DNA of 64,000 nucleotides from Sphingomonadales bacterium (GTDB lineage Bacteria > Pseudomonadota > Alphaproteobacteria > Sphingomonadales > Sphingomonadaceae). A program made the position numbers and the translations under genes. The stretch lies in contig JAIXYT010000051.1 in assembly GCA_027490095.1 (NCBI GenBank), forward strand, positions 62,001 to 126,000. The letters are read 5' to 3'. This document shows, one piece after another, positions 54,601 to 62,709 of this stretch (the stretch's first letter is position 1; each line of letters begins with the position of its first letter). The notes under the pieces are model-generated. The model worked only from the letters and a program-made list of their open reading frames with translations, did no database searches and was not told the origin of the DNA.

Positions 54601-54994
54601 GCGCTTCCGCGATCACCGCGGCCGCGGCGGCGCGCCGCCCCACCACCGGCACCACGCGCCAACCTTCCACCTGCCAGCGCATGGCGTCGGCCAACCGGGC
54701 CCGCAGGCCGTCGGGCAAAGCCGCCAAGGCATGGTCGCGCGTGGCGCCGGCAGCACCGAGCGCCGCTGACAGCACGACCGCGAGCGTCGACTTCCCACAG
54801 CCATAGGGTCCGGTCCAGGTGAAGGCGCAGTGCCCGAGCGAAGAGACGTGGTCGATCGTCGTCTGGATCGCCTGCGAGGTCGTTGCGGTGCAAACGAATC
54901 CCTCGACCTCGTCGGCCCCGGCGTCCGCACCAACGCGCACCGACCGCCGGAATCGGCGGCGGACCGAGACGAGATCTGACAGCGTGCCGGTCAT
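51665..54994 (-). CDS. sspC: SspC, large ATP-binding protein of the PT modification complex
   Basis: A 1109-aa protein. Walker A 'TGPYGCGKSTLAV' lies near residue 60 and a Walker B-like 'CGLLLIIDEMGKLLE' about 100 residues later, followed by a very long region without recognisable enzymatic motifs. Size, position between SspB and SspD and the P-loop fit SspC, whose ATPase activity supports phosphorothioation. ATG 54994 overlaps the SspB stop (ATGA); a longer frame from 55135 reads through SspB and is a shadow. Confidence 0.85.
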   Translation of the reverse strand: MTGTLSDLVSVRRRFRRSVRVGADAGADEVEGFVCTATTSQAIQTTIDHVSSLGHCAFTWTGPYGCGKSTLAVVLSAALGAAGATRDHALAALPDGLRARLADAMRWQVEGWRVVPVVGRRAAAAAVIAEALPGQFAMSDTIRELSRMAAEETCGLLLIIDEMGKLLEHAATGGGDAFFFQELAEAANRSGGRLVVVGVLHQAFDDYAYRLARETRDDWLKIQGRFVDVPLAPTAEEQVELLSRAIESRPSGEVRSVDVVAETLGRGGRTEELRERLRRCWPLSPVVACLLGPLSRRRFGQNQRSIFGFLGSAEPFGFQDFLRSVPADARSLYDPVWLWSYLRANLEPSILASPDGHRWSIAVDAVERVEERGASQAELAVLKTVALLDLFRERSGLSASPELVAAGLSIDLEDAHRALEALARRSAIVFRRHLGAYAVYAGSDFDIEAAVEEARAEMPTCDYGRLRATGVLTPILAKREYHETGAMRWFEVDVATFEQAEQRVGAFRPGSGAAGLFLLLINEAGENPARVRRSMDRVAGRIGDLPVALGLSGDSYMLRELSHELVALERVQATRPELKGDAVARREVASRLARVAGELEDRLRLGLATTAWRVPAVSGDELRASAAAGLSVIASRMASALYPESPRIRNELLNRAKPSSNAMAAMRTLMVAMASRAEEPRLGIVDFPAEGGLYSAILERTGLHRRGEDGAFGFYPPEPDHTGHQLSPLWSAAQGLLVERGSAGLGLDDLFALWRARPYGVKDGLLPILGLAFVLAERARSSVYLDGVFCSSVTDLLVDRLLQDASSVRLRLSELSARDTAILRGIAGVVAELSGGTVSGWIDPLSVGRQLVALVMEAPAWVRRTQRLDPPALRVRDLALSAHDPNKFMLDDLPRMAGRGAEVGDLIEGLRTGLAQLAGLYPAMLADLRDLLVRELRVRDRDSVKELRRRAKAVMGVTGNFRLDAFAARLSTFDDSREAIEGIASLAANRPPRDWVDRDVDAARVELAALAREFLRAEGLAHVQGRGDGRFAFAVYMSDPARGGLITPEVSIDAEELARARELAASLRAVVGGEVSREVALAAAVELAASLAEENGTEGDRRRAAGGAR

Positions 54995-55929
54995 GCCGCC
55001 TCCGCCATATCCGGAAAGAGGCCATCGAGCAGGGGCAGGGTGTCGATCGAACAAACCTCCACGCGGGCCGAAACCTGCCGGAGTCCCGCGCCCTCGTCCC
55101 ACACCAGGGATCCGCCCGTCACCTGAGCGATGCATTCCAGCCGTTCGGCAAGCGACTCCTCGTCCATAAGGAACACGCGCCCGGGCGAGCCCGGCTCATG
55201 GGCGACCGTCTCGATCGAGAGCGTTCCACGTGTGGGGAAGTGGGCCTGCCAGAACTCCACCAACGCGAAGGCGAACACCTCGTCCGGCAGCGACGGCTTG
55301 GGCCCGCGCCTGAACTGCAACGCCCCTCCAGCGAGCGGCGCGACCAGCCCCAACTCGGCGAACGGGCTCTCGAGCCCATCCTCGATGACGCCCTTCCGGG
55401 ACGACCGGCTGACGTAGGTCCGGACGAAGCACTCCGCGTCCCTGTCGACGGTCGCGCGCGCAATCCGCCCGGTCGCTAGCCGACCACCATCGCGCAGTTC
55501 CTCGATGCGCGCCATCAGCCGCGCAGCGAGGGTCTCCCGAGTGAAGATCGCGTCGTTGAACTCGCTGAACGCGAAATACCACATCGTGGCGCGCCCGGGC
55601 ACTGCGGCAAGCCGCCAATGCAGGATCCAAAGAGAGCCCGGATGTTCCAAGAACGGATCCCCTCTTCCGAAGATCATTCTGGCGATAGGAGAAATGGTGA
55701 GAAGCTCGATACGGCCACCCCTGATGCTCGCCTCAAGCACTCCACACGCAATTGCCCAATGACGCATCGCCGCCACCATATTCTTGCCGATACCAAAATC
55801 AGCAATGGCCTGATTGGGGTTGAATACAGCCATGATCCGATCATGGCCCTCACCTTCGACTTCTTGCACGGCGTCGAACGACTTCTTCAACCAACCATAG
55901 CGGCATGGAAAGGTCTCGTGTCCCGACAT
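54991..55929 (-). CDS. sspB: SspB, DUF4007 DNA-nicking protein
   Basis: A protein of about 312 aa opening with 'SGHETFPCRYGWLKKSFD', the signature of DUF4007, and containing 'FNPNQAIADFGIGKNMV' and 'PGSLWILHWRLA'. In the Ssp system SspB nicks DNA and determines where sulfur is inserted. ATG 55929 starts right before the signature and is the conservative choice; an in-frame GTG at 55974 would add 15 residues and no start has a convincing ribosome-binding site. Its upstream region faces the divergent sspA gene. Confidence 0.87.
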   Translation of the reverse strand: MSGHETFPCRYGWLKKSFDAVQEVEGEGHDRIMAVFNPNQAIADFGIGKNMVAAMRHWAIACGVLEASIRGGRIELLTISPIARMIFGRGDPFLEHPGSLWILHWRLAAVPGRATMWYFAFSEFNDAIFTRETLAARLMARIEELRDGGRLATGRIARATVDRDAECFVRTYVSRSSRKGVIEDGLESPFAELGLVAPLAGGALQFRRGPKPSLPDEVFAFALVEFWQAHFPTRGTLSIETVAHEPGSPGRVFLMDEESLAERLECIAQVTGGSLVWDEGAGLRQVSARVEVCSIDTLPLLDGLFPDMAEAA

Positions 55930-56027
55930 TTGCAGACGGGTGTCGGGTCGATCAAGCAGACTCCGCAATTCCACCCCTTTCGCTAACTGGACAAATCCTC
56001 CAGCGAGGTTAGCTTGACGCGGCGCTG

Positions 56028-57215
56028 GTGACAACCGCCAGCGCGGCTTTTCGGCAGAAGGAGGCGAAGCTGATCTATCTCGACCACCAAGCGTCGACGC
56101 CCATGCACCCGCGCGCAGCCGCCGCGATGCGCGCCTCCGTAGAGGAAAACTTCGCGAACCCCCATGCGTCGGAGCACGCATTTGGCTGGGGAGCCGGTGA
56201 CGCAGTCGAGCAAGCCCGAGACAGCGTCTCCGAAGCGCTTGGGGCTGATCCCGATGAAATCGTCTTTACGTCAGGCGCGACCGAGGCGGACAACATAGCG
56301 CTTCTCGGGTTGGGCGACCCGTCGACGCATAGGCGTCGCATCGTCATCGGAGCCATCGAGCACAAGGCGGTGATCGGGCCGGCGAGGGAGCTCGCCCGCC
56401 GGGGCTACGAGGTCGCCAAAGTCGGCGTAACACGGGGCGGCGTCGTCGATGCCGAGGAACTTGAGCGCCTTGTCAACGAGGACACGCTGCTTGTCTCCCT
56501 CATGCTCGTGAACAATGAGATCGGGACCGTGCAACCCGTACAGCGCGCAGCCGCCGCTTGCGCGCGAGAAGGTGCACTCCTGCATGTCGATGCGGCCCAA
56601 GCGCTTGGATGGATGCCTATTGACGCCGTCGCGCTCGGCGCAGACCTGATGAGCCTGTCTGCCCACAAGATGGGAGGACCCAAAGGCGTCGGCGCCCTTT
56701 TTGTGCGCCGCGAAGTTCGCCAGAGACTTCAGCCCATCATGCATGGCGGCGAGCAGGAAGACGGGCTGAGGCCTGGCACTTTGCCAACACCACTCTGCGT
56801 TGCATTCGGGGTCGCGTGCGAGGAGCTGCCAGACGAGAACGAGATCGCCGCCTGGCGTGAGCGGAGCCGCAGGCTCGAGGCCGGATTGCTAACGCTATGG
56901 CCGGGAGCATGGATAAACGGAGCCGACGCCCCCCGCCACCCCGGCGCAAGCAGCGTCACGTTCCCGGGACTCTACGCGGATCAGCTCGTCGCGCAGCTGC
57001 AGCCGCATGTCGCGGTGGCGAGGGGGTCGGCCTGCACCTCGGGCACACCCGAGCCCAGCCACGTGCTCCGGGCGATTGGACTCGCTCCCGACCTTTGCAA
57101 CGCAACGATCCGAGTCAGCGTCGGAAGGTTCACACAGGACAGAGAGATCGAACAGGCGCTCTCCGCCTTCGCAACTGCGCTGTCGCGCGCAATCAGACAG
57201 CCTGGGATAGCTTAG
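56028..57215 (+). CDS. sspA: SspA, cysteine desulfurase
   Basis: A 395-aa IscS/DndA-like PLP enzyme that supplies sulfur from cysteine. It has 'IYLDHQASTPMHPRA', 'TSGATEADNIALLG', the PLP lysine K214 in 'SLSAHKMGGPKGVG' and the persulfide-forming C336 in 'ARGSACTSGTPEPSHVLR'. GTG 56028 is the longest start, but a perfect AAGGAGG at 56058-56064 stands 5 nt before an in-frame CTG at 56070, immediately preceding 'IYLDHQAS' where family members usually begin, so translation may start there. It is divergent from sspBCD. Confidence 0.92.
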   Translation: MTTASAAFRQKEAKLIYLDHQASTPMHPRAAAAMRASVEENFANPHASEHAFGWGAGDAVEQARDSVSEALGADPDEIVFTSGATEADNIALLGLGDPSTHRRRIVIGAIEHKAVIGPARELARRGYEVAKVGVTRGGVVDAEELERLVNEDTLLVSLMLVNNEIGTVQPVQRAAAACAREGALLHVDAAQALGWMPIDAVALGADLMSLSAHKMGGPKGVGALFVRREVRQRLQPIMHGGEQEDGLRPGTLPTPLCVAFGVACEELPDENEIAAWRERSRRLEAGLLTLWPGAWINGADAPRHPGASSVTFPGLYADQLVAQLQPHVAVARGSACTSGTPEPSHVLRAIGLAPDLCNATIRVSVGRFTQDREIEQALSAFATALSRAIRQPGIA

Positions 57216-57355
57216 CCAGAAGGGGCGATTGCGGCTCGAGCGGCTGCGCAAGCGGCGGCCGGTCAATTCGCTAAGGACGTGACACAAAACGTTCGACGAT
57301 CGTTACATCATCGAAGAACCCGCAGGCGAGTGCGCGACCTGCCATAAACTAAGTG

Positions 57356-59728
57356 TCAGGGCTTCGCCGGAGTATCCGGGCCGAGCCAACCAATTAGATT
57401 GTCATAGGCCAGCTCGGCGAGGCGCGTCGAACGCCGATCTATGGTTTCCACGGTCCAATCAGCGGTGTGAGCGGCAATCGACCGGCACATCGGCATATAG
57501 GCGGAGCTCGCCAGTATGGTATCGCCGGTCACGCTGACGGCAAGACCGGCCGGCTGAAATTCGGTGCGCACGGATTCAGCCTCGGCGTCAGTCGCGGCCG
57601 AGAAGAAACGATAGAGCAGCAGCTTGTGCGCCCAAGTCCGGTTGCTGACATATTCATTGGCGGCACGCGGCAACAATGTCAGATTGCCGAGCCGGTTGAA
57701 GGCCTCTTGGCCGGGTTCATAGATCGCAGGATCCCATCCATTCGAACGGGCTTGGGGGGCGACATGCTCGACCGTGAACACGGTATCGTTGCGCCAGGCG
57801 TCCGTCCGCATGGTGGAGGCTATACCGGGCCGTCCGCGTTCGATGAGACCCAAATCCTTGGCATCGGGGGTGGTGTCGTGGCTGGCGCAAATCACAAGGA
57901 ATTTCGCAACTTCGCGCGAGTGCTGATAGATTGGCACCCGGCTCGCAGCCTTCACCCACTCCTCTTTCGTCGGAAACTCCTTGACCAAACGGCGCCGCAG
58001 CAGCCGGCGATAATTGGTAAGTGAAGGAACACCGCGGACGGGCCCCACGCGCTTGGCGAGCGGCGGGATGCTCGCGCCGGGCTCGCCATCCCGCATGATC
58101 GTCCGGTAGAGCATGTCGATATTCTCGGTGCCACCCTTGGCGCCGCGCCAGAGCATCGAGAAAGCGGTCGTTGCCTTGATAGCGTCTCCGAGGTCGCTAG
58201 CGCGAGCTGACGCTTCCTCCGGGCTAGCGCGCCTCAGCTCATCATAAAAGCGAGAGATCGCGCCGATCACGACATTATGCTTCAGATTTCGCAGCGCTTG
58301 AAAGGCGAAGCCGGTGGCATCGTCGAAGTTGACGACACCCTCGATCCGCGGCGCTTCGTCGAGCGGGACTGTCCAGCCCGTTTCCATGAAGGTCGCAAGA
58401 TTAGCCATAGAAACCACGGCATTCCGCTTCTCGTCGATTGTCTGAAGCTTGTCGAACGTATCGCGCAGGTAGCGGCGTTGGTCGCTGAGGTTCTTCTGAA
58501 GCTTGTCGCCCGTCTCGGCGAGCGCGAACGGGATCAGCATTTCGGCGGTGGCCCGCTGCCGGTCATCTGCCTTCTTGAAGGCTTCGAGATAGCGGTCGAT
58601 GCGGCTGAGGCCTTCGTGCGAGGGCGAGTTTTCAAACAGCTCGAGCGTCTCGGCTTCGATAACCTTAGGCCGGAATGTCTCATAGGCAGTGAGGGGCTCG
58701 CCGGTGGTGTTCAGCGCTTCGAACATATCGAAGGCGTCGTCCTCGGTGCGAGTGGTCACGACAGTCAGCGCCATGCGAGTACAGAAATACTTGAAAAGGA
58801 TTAGCGTCCTAAGCAGTTGGACATAGTGGGGGAAAAACCGGCTGTCAGACCCCTCGGTGGTGAACTTGACGACCGCCTCTGGTGCTGGAAATGACCACAA
58901 TGATTCGACATAGGCCGGCTTATTGATCAGTTGCTGCACGTCAGGAAAGTCATGTTTTCCAGGTGAGCGAACGATATTCCGGAGCTGACTGCCGATATAG
59001 TCGAAGACATCGACAATAGGCTGATGCTTAGGGTCAGGCTTACCGTCCGTTGTTCTCAACTGGTGTTTGAAATCCTTCCTTTCGTCAGAAGGTTGCTCGA
59101 CGTGCAGGACGTAGGCCCAGATGAGTGCGGCGATAGGCGAATTGTAAACAGCTTGGTTCTGGCGCTTCGACCAGACATCCTCCATCGCTCGAATGACACG
59201 CGGATAGTGACGATAGACCGGCGGTGTGCCAACGGCCTGCTCCAGCACGAATGTCCGCCACAGTTCGACCAGCGCCTGTTGGGCCTGTTCCCGGATCCAC
59301 TCAAATTCCTCACCTTGGGCAATACCAAGGCGGCCCAGGAGACTACGGATTTGGGCGTGGAGCGCGATGTTGATCATCGCGGACGTGCTTATCCTCTGCT
59401 GGCCGTCAATAATTGTCATCACTCGCTGCGCGACTTCCGACTTGTAGACCGGCTTGACAGTAATGAATTGCGTATCGTGGATCGCGATGAGTGTACCAAG
59501 AAAACTAATCGCGTCGGGACGAGTGAGGAGGTGGTTGAGTCCATTGATAACGTCTTCGAAGAGCCGGTCGACATTGTCCTTGTCCCAGGCATAGGCGCGC
59601 TGATAGGCTGGGATGTAGCATCCTTGACCGACGGTACTGAGGAACGCTTGGATGTTCTCGGCCTTGGCAGTGAAAATCTGATCGATCTGAACCGTCATGT
59701 TCTTCCAGTCTCTTCTCGCCGTCGGCAT
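57356..59728 (-). CDS. sspE: SspE-like effector, DUF262/DUF1524 (GmrSD-type)
   Basis: A 790-aa protein. The N-terminal DUF262 domain has 'YIPAYQRAYAWDKDNVDRL' and the nucleotide-binding D108-G-Q-Q-R112; the C-terminal DUF1524 domain has the HNH-type 'VEHVAPQARSNG', 'NRLGNLTLLPRAAN' and 'SNRTWAH'. In known systems SspE senses phosphorothioate with its NTPase domain and nicks phage DNA with the HNH domain. ATG 59728 is used; ATG 59698 (ten residues shorter, 'MTVQIDQIF') is equally possible. The gene is convergent with sspA and separately transcribed. Confidence 0.88.
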   Translation of the reverse strand: MPTARRDWKNMTVQIDQIFTAKAENIQAFLSTVGQGCYIPAYQRAYAWDKDNVDRLFEDVINGLNHLLTRPDAISFLGTLIAIHDTQFITVKPVYKSEVAQRVMTIIDGQQRISTSAMINIALHAQIRSLLGRLGIAQGEEFEWIREQAQQALVELWRTFVLEQAVGTPPVYRHYPRVIRAMEDVWSKRQNQAVYNSPIAALIWAYVLHVEQPSDERKDFKHQLRTTDGKPDPKHQPIVDVFDYIGSQLRNIVRSPGKHDFPDVQQLINKPAYVESLWSFPAPEAVVKFTTEGSDSRFFPHYVQLLRTLILFKYFCTRMALTVVTTRTEDDAFDMFEALNTTGEPLTAYETFRPKVIEAETLELFENSPSHEGLSRIDRYLEAFKKADDRQRATAEMLIPFALAETGDKLQKNLSDQRRYLRDTFDKLQTIDEKRNAVVSMANLATFMETGWTVPLDEAPRIEGVVNFDDATGFAFQALRNLKHNVVIGAISRFYDELRRASPEEASARASDLGDAIKATTAFSMLWRGAKGGTENIDMLYRTIMRDGEPGASIPPLAKRVGPVRGVPSLTNYRRLLRRRLVKEFPTKEEWVKAASRVPIYQHSREVAKFLVICASHDTTPDAKDLGLIERGRPGIASTMRTDAWRNDTVFTVEHVAPQARSNGWDPAIYEPGQEAFNRLGNLTLLPRAANEYVSNRTWAHKLLLYRFFSAATDAEAESVRTEFQPAGLAVSVTGDTILASSAYMPMCRSIAAHTADWTVETIDRRSTRLAELAYDNLIGWLGPDTPAKP

Positions 59729-60248
59729 TCCGATTCGGGTCCGCGTCGCTTAACCGTCTACTGAAACTGCTTTCGTTCCACCATGCGCGGTGCATTGGTC
59801 ACCGACCCGAGAAGCTAGAGGGCAACTCATGCCGGAGCCGTACCTCGATGCCGAGCTAAAGAGACGGTTCGCGCATTAAGTAAGCGTCCACTTCGACGAC
59901 GTGAATGGGCGCACACTGAACTTCCCTCGTGCAGCGCCTGCGTGCGTCGTCGTTATCCTGGCTGACTCCAAGCGGAACTCCCGTGCGTTCGCTACTCTCA
60001 GGCCCTCATTCAGGCGCCGCCCGATAGTGTCACAGCGACGTCCGTAGTAGGCCTCCAGCGATCTCATAGCGGCCGGTCCGTGCCCGGTCCCCTAGCTGAC
60101 ATTCCACTCGACTTGCCTCTGCAAGCAAGCATTGCTGACTGCGCGCCGAACGGGTGAGTGGCAGGCGCACAGCCCCTGGAGGTCACGTACCTCGGGGCTT
60201 TGGGTGGTGGGAGCAGCGAGGTGCTGCTCCAGAACCAGGAGACCACCC
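59729..60248. other. Gap between sspE and the integration module
   Basis: These 520 bases contain no gene I can support. A 16-codon plus-strand frame at 59830-59880 looks like a clipped gene start, and a 63-codon minus frame at 59876-60067 has no family match. The last part holds an 8-bp inverted repeat (60210-60230, GGAGCAGC/GCTGCTCC with a 5-nt loop) just ahead of the next gene's ribosome-binding site. Confidence 0.5.
60210..60230. promoter_or_regulatory. Inverted repeat before the integration operon
   Basis: Perfect 8-bp arms GGAGCAGC and GCTGCTCC flank GAGGT, ending 6 nt before the AGGAG ribosome-binding site of the DUF3489 gene. It could be an operator that autoregulates the recombinase operon, or an RNA hairpin that limits translation. 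Confidence 0.5.
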
Positions 60249-60539
60249 ATGCCCAAGACCTCCAACAAGCCTGCCGCCGATCAGCAGCAGGACCGCCCCG
60301 CATCCGCAGAGCTCGGCACGCGCAAGCCAAGCAAGCTTGACCTGATTGCAGAACGGCTTCGCGCCCCGATGGGAGCCACGCTCGACGAACTGATGACAGC
60401 AACTGGTTGGCAGTCACACAGCGTCAGGGCCAGCATGACCGGCCTGCGGAAGCAGGGCCACAGCATTGTTCGTACGACCGGCAATGGCATCACCCGCTTC
60501 GCCATTGCTGCTCCGGCCTCCACTTCCACGGACGCCTGA
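60249..60539 (+). CDS. DUF3489 protein, first gene of integration module
   Basis: A 96-aa protein. After a disordered Lys/Gln-rich N-terminus it has 'SKLDLIAERLRAPMGATLDE' and 'LMTATGWQSHSVRASMTGLRKQG', a winged-helix-like domain known as DUF3489. ATG 60249 has AGGAG at 60237-60241. Its stop overlaps the next start as TGATG. The same three-gene order (DUF3489, DUF2924, recombinase) recurs in alphaproteobacterial integrated elements, so it may be a regulator or directionality factor; that role is inference. Confidence 0.85.
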   Translation: MPKTSNKPAADQQQDRPASAELGTRKPSKLDLIAERLRAPMGATLDELMTATGWQSHSVRASMTGLRKQGHSIVRTTGNGITRFAIAAPASTSTDA

Positions 60540-60973
60540 TGTCGAAGCGCAGCCTGGAAGCCGAACTCGACCGGCTTGAGAGCCTGGACCTGGAGGGCCT
60601 GCGCCATGTGTGGCGGAAGCGGATACGAACAGAACCGCCGAGCGTGAGCGCCGCCCTCCTCCATCTGGCGCTCGCCTATGAACTCCAGGCCAAAGCCTTC
60701 GGAGGACTCCCAGTGGCATCCAAGAAGGTCCTTGACGGACTGCTAGACGGGCCCGGCCGCGCTCCTTCCCGGCCAGCAGCTGCCCGACCAGGCATGCGGC
60801 TGGTCCGGGTCTGGAACGACACCACGCATGTAGTGACCGTGAACGATGACGGTGCCATCGAATGGAACGGCAAGATGTGGAAGAGCCTCAGCGTGGTCGC
60901 GCGTACCATCACAGGCACCCAGTGGTCGGGGCCGAAGTTCTTCGGAGTTGCGGCCCGAAAAGCTGCGGCATGA
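60539..60973 (+). CDS. DUF2924 protein, second gene of integration module
   Basis: A 144-aa protein. 'SLEAELDRLESLDLEGLRHV' followed by 'LLHLALAYELQAKAFGGLP', then 'GMRLVRVWNDTTHVVTV' and 'WKSLSVVARTITGTQWSGPK' is the DUF2924 pattern; the last segment is typical of proteins next to large serine recombinases. ATG 60539 overlaps the DUF3489 stop (TGATG) and its stop overlaps the recombinase start (ATGA). An accessory DNA-binding role in integration or excision is likely. Confidence 0.88.
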   Translation: MSKRSLEAELDRLESLDLEGLRHVWRKRIRTEPPSVSAALLHLALAYELQAKAFGGLPVASKKVLDGLLDGPGRAPSRPAAARPGMRLVRVWNDTTHVVTVNDDGAIEWNGKMWKSLSVVARTITGTQWSGPKFFGVAARKAAA

Positions 60974-62370
60974 AGCGGGTCCGGTGCGCCATCTACACCC
61001 GAAAGTCGACCGAGCAGGGGCTGGAGCAGGATTTCAACAGCCTGGACGCGCAGTATGCCGCCTGCTCCGCTTATGTTGCGAGCCAGGCGAGCGAGGGCTG
61101 GACACTCTTGCCGAACCGTTACGACGATGGCGGCATCTCCGGCGGAACCCTTGAGCGGCCTGGCCTCCAGTCACTCCTGGCCGACATCGCGGCAGGCCAT
61201 ATCGACATCGTCGTCGTCTACAAGGTCGACCGGCTGACCCGCTCGCTGCTGGACTTCTCGAAGTTGGTGGAGGCGTTCGATGCGGCAGGCGTCAGCTTCG
61301 TCTCGATCACCCAGTCGTTCAACACGACCACCTCGATGGGCAGGCTCACCCTCAACATGCTGCTCTCGTTCGCCCAGTTCGAACGCGAGGTGACGGCCGA
61401 GCGGATCAAGGACAAGATTGCAGCCTCCAAGCAGCGCGGCATGTGGATGGGGGGAAGGCCTCCCCTTGGATACGCCGCCCGGAACCGGACCTTGGTCATC
61501 GTGGAGGAGGAGGCCGAGCTCGCCCGGTTCCTGTTCCGGCGCTACTTGGAGCTGGGCTCGGTCCGGCAGCTGCTTGATACCCTGAACCGGGACGGGATCC
61601 AGATGCCGGATCGGATTGCAGCCAACAGCCGGGTTCTTCCGGGAGGACCGTTCACCAAGACGAAGCTGTTCACGCTGCTTCGCAACCCCATCTATGCCGG
61701 GCTCATTCCGCATGGCGCCAAGCGCTATCCCGGCCATCATCCGCGGTTGATCGACCATGAACTTTGGCAGGCTGTCCAAGCCAGGCTGGACGCCAACCGC
61801 GATGGCGAGCAGCAGGCGCCGACCGAGAAGCGTGTGAGCCCGCTGGCAGGACTGGTGTTCGCGGCTGATGACGAGCCACTGATCGCGAGCCACGCCAACA
61901 AGGGCAAGGTGCGATATCGCTACTATGTGAGCCGGCACCTGACCGGGCCACTGGAGGACAGGGCGCATCGCGCAACCTCCTTGCGGGTTCCAGCACGCGA
62001 ACTCGAAGGGCTCGTGCAGCGCGCGCTTGCGGAACGGATCGCAGACCCATTCCGGTTGATGCAGGATTGTGGGGCGGAGGGGCTGCTCTCGACCGTGAGC
62101 GCCGACCTCGACGCCAAGGCGCGAGTAGTAGCAGAGGAATTGCGCAGCTCTCGGGCCGTTGCCCAGGCGCTGATGCGGATTGCCACCGCGAAGTTGGTCA
62201 TTCATCTCGACCGGGTGGAGATGGAGATCCGAGCCGAAGAACTCCTCCGCAAGCTCGGAACAAACCCTGGCGCCCCCCATCAGCGTAGCAATTCCCGTGA
62301 GGGTGAAGCGCAGCGGTCGTGCGGTCCGGCTCATTACGCACGGCGGCCAGAGTGCCTCCGCGACTGCTGA
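60970..62370 (+). CDS. Large serine recombinase (integrase)
   Basis: A 466-aa serine site-specific recombinase. The N-terminal resolvase-like domain has the catalytic S13 in 'YTRKSTEQGLEQ', 'YDDGGISGGTLERPGL', 'VYKVDRLTRSLLDF' and 'FAQFEREVTAERIKDK'. The recombinase domain follows ('GGRPPLGY', 'LRNPIYAG'), and the C-terminus binds DNA. The enzyme integrates and excises the element between att sites. ATG 60970 overlaps the DUF2924 stop; 36 extra codons upstream are a shadow. Confidence 0.93.
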   Translation: MKRVRCAIYTRKSTEQGLEQDFNSLDAQYAACSAYVASQASEGWTLLPNRYDDGGISGGTLERPGLQSLLADIAAGHIDIVVVYKVDRLTRSLLDFSKLVEAFDAAGVSFVSITQSFNTTTSMGRLTLNMLLSFAQFEREVTAERIKDKIAASKQRGMWMGGRPPLGYAARNRTLVIVEEEAELARFLFRRYLELGSVRQLLDTLNRDGIQMPDRIAANSRVLPGGPFTKTKLFTLLRNPIYAGLIPHGAKRYPGHHPRLIDHELWQAVQARLDANRDGEQQAPTEKRVSPLAGLVFAADDEPLIASHANKGKVRYRYYVSRHLTGPLEDRAHRATSLRVPARELEGLVQRALAERIADPFRLMQDCGAEGLLSTVSADLDAKARVVAEELRSSRAVAQALMRIATAKLVIHLDRVEMEIRAEELLRKLGTNPGAPHQRSNSREGEAQRSCGPAHYARRPECLRDC

Positions 62371-62653
62371 TCCCAGCATCCTGCTCGGGATCGCGCGGGG
62401 CCGAGACTGGTGGGCAACCCTCACTGCCGATCCAACGCTGTCGGTCCGGACGCTGGCCCAACGCGAGGGGCTCGACCCTGGCTATGTTGGCCGCATGCTC
62501 AAGCTCGCGTTCCTTGACCCGAAGCTGGTTCAGCAGTTCGTCAACGGGATAGCGCCAGCGCACATCACCCAGCGCAGGTTGCTGCGGGATGGCATGATCG
62601 TTCCACGCTGGTCCCAGCAGCGCGTCGCGCTCGAGTCCACAGCCTCGAACTGA
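62297..62653 (+). CDS. Small HTH protein downstream of the recombinase
   Basis: A frame of about 118 aa, nested 74 nt into the recombinase 3' end. 'LSVRTLAQREGLDPGYVGRM' is a clear helix-turn-helix, followed by 'LKLAFLDPKLVQQFVNG' in the style of ParB/KorB-like domains. GTG 62297 is a likely start, GTG 62303 an alternative; neither has a strong ribosome-binding site. Position suggests a cofactor or regulator of the recombinase. The family is not one I can name. Confidence 0.65.
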   Translation: MRVKRSGRAVRLITHGGQSASATADPSILLGIARGRDWWATLTADPTLSVRTLAQREGLDPGYVGRMLKLAFLDPKLVQQFVNGIAPAHITQRRLLRDGMIVPRWSQQRVALESTASN

Positions 62654-62709
62654 GGCAGCTGACGGCGCCGCGATGCGGCCAGCCGGCTCAACAACGTATA
62701 GACTCGGCG

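Noticed and set aside
45908..56181. Naming the locus a DndABCDE system
   Set aside because: There is no DndB or DndE, the protein beside the large ATPase is DUF4007 (SspB type), and an SspE-type effector is present. The DndD-like protein lies with the effector genes.
59876..60067. A 63-codon minus-strand frame in the gap after sspE
   Set aside because: No family resemblance, no ribosome-binding site and no operon context.
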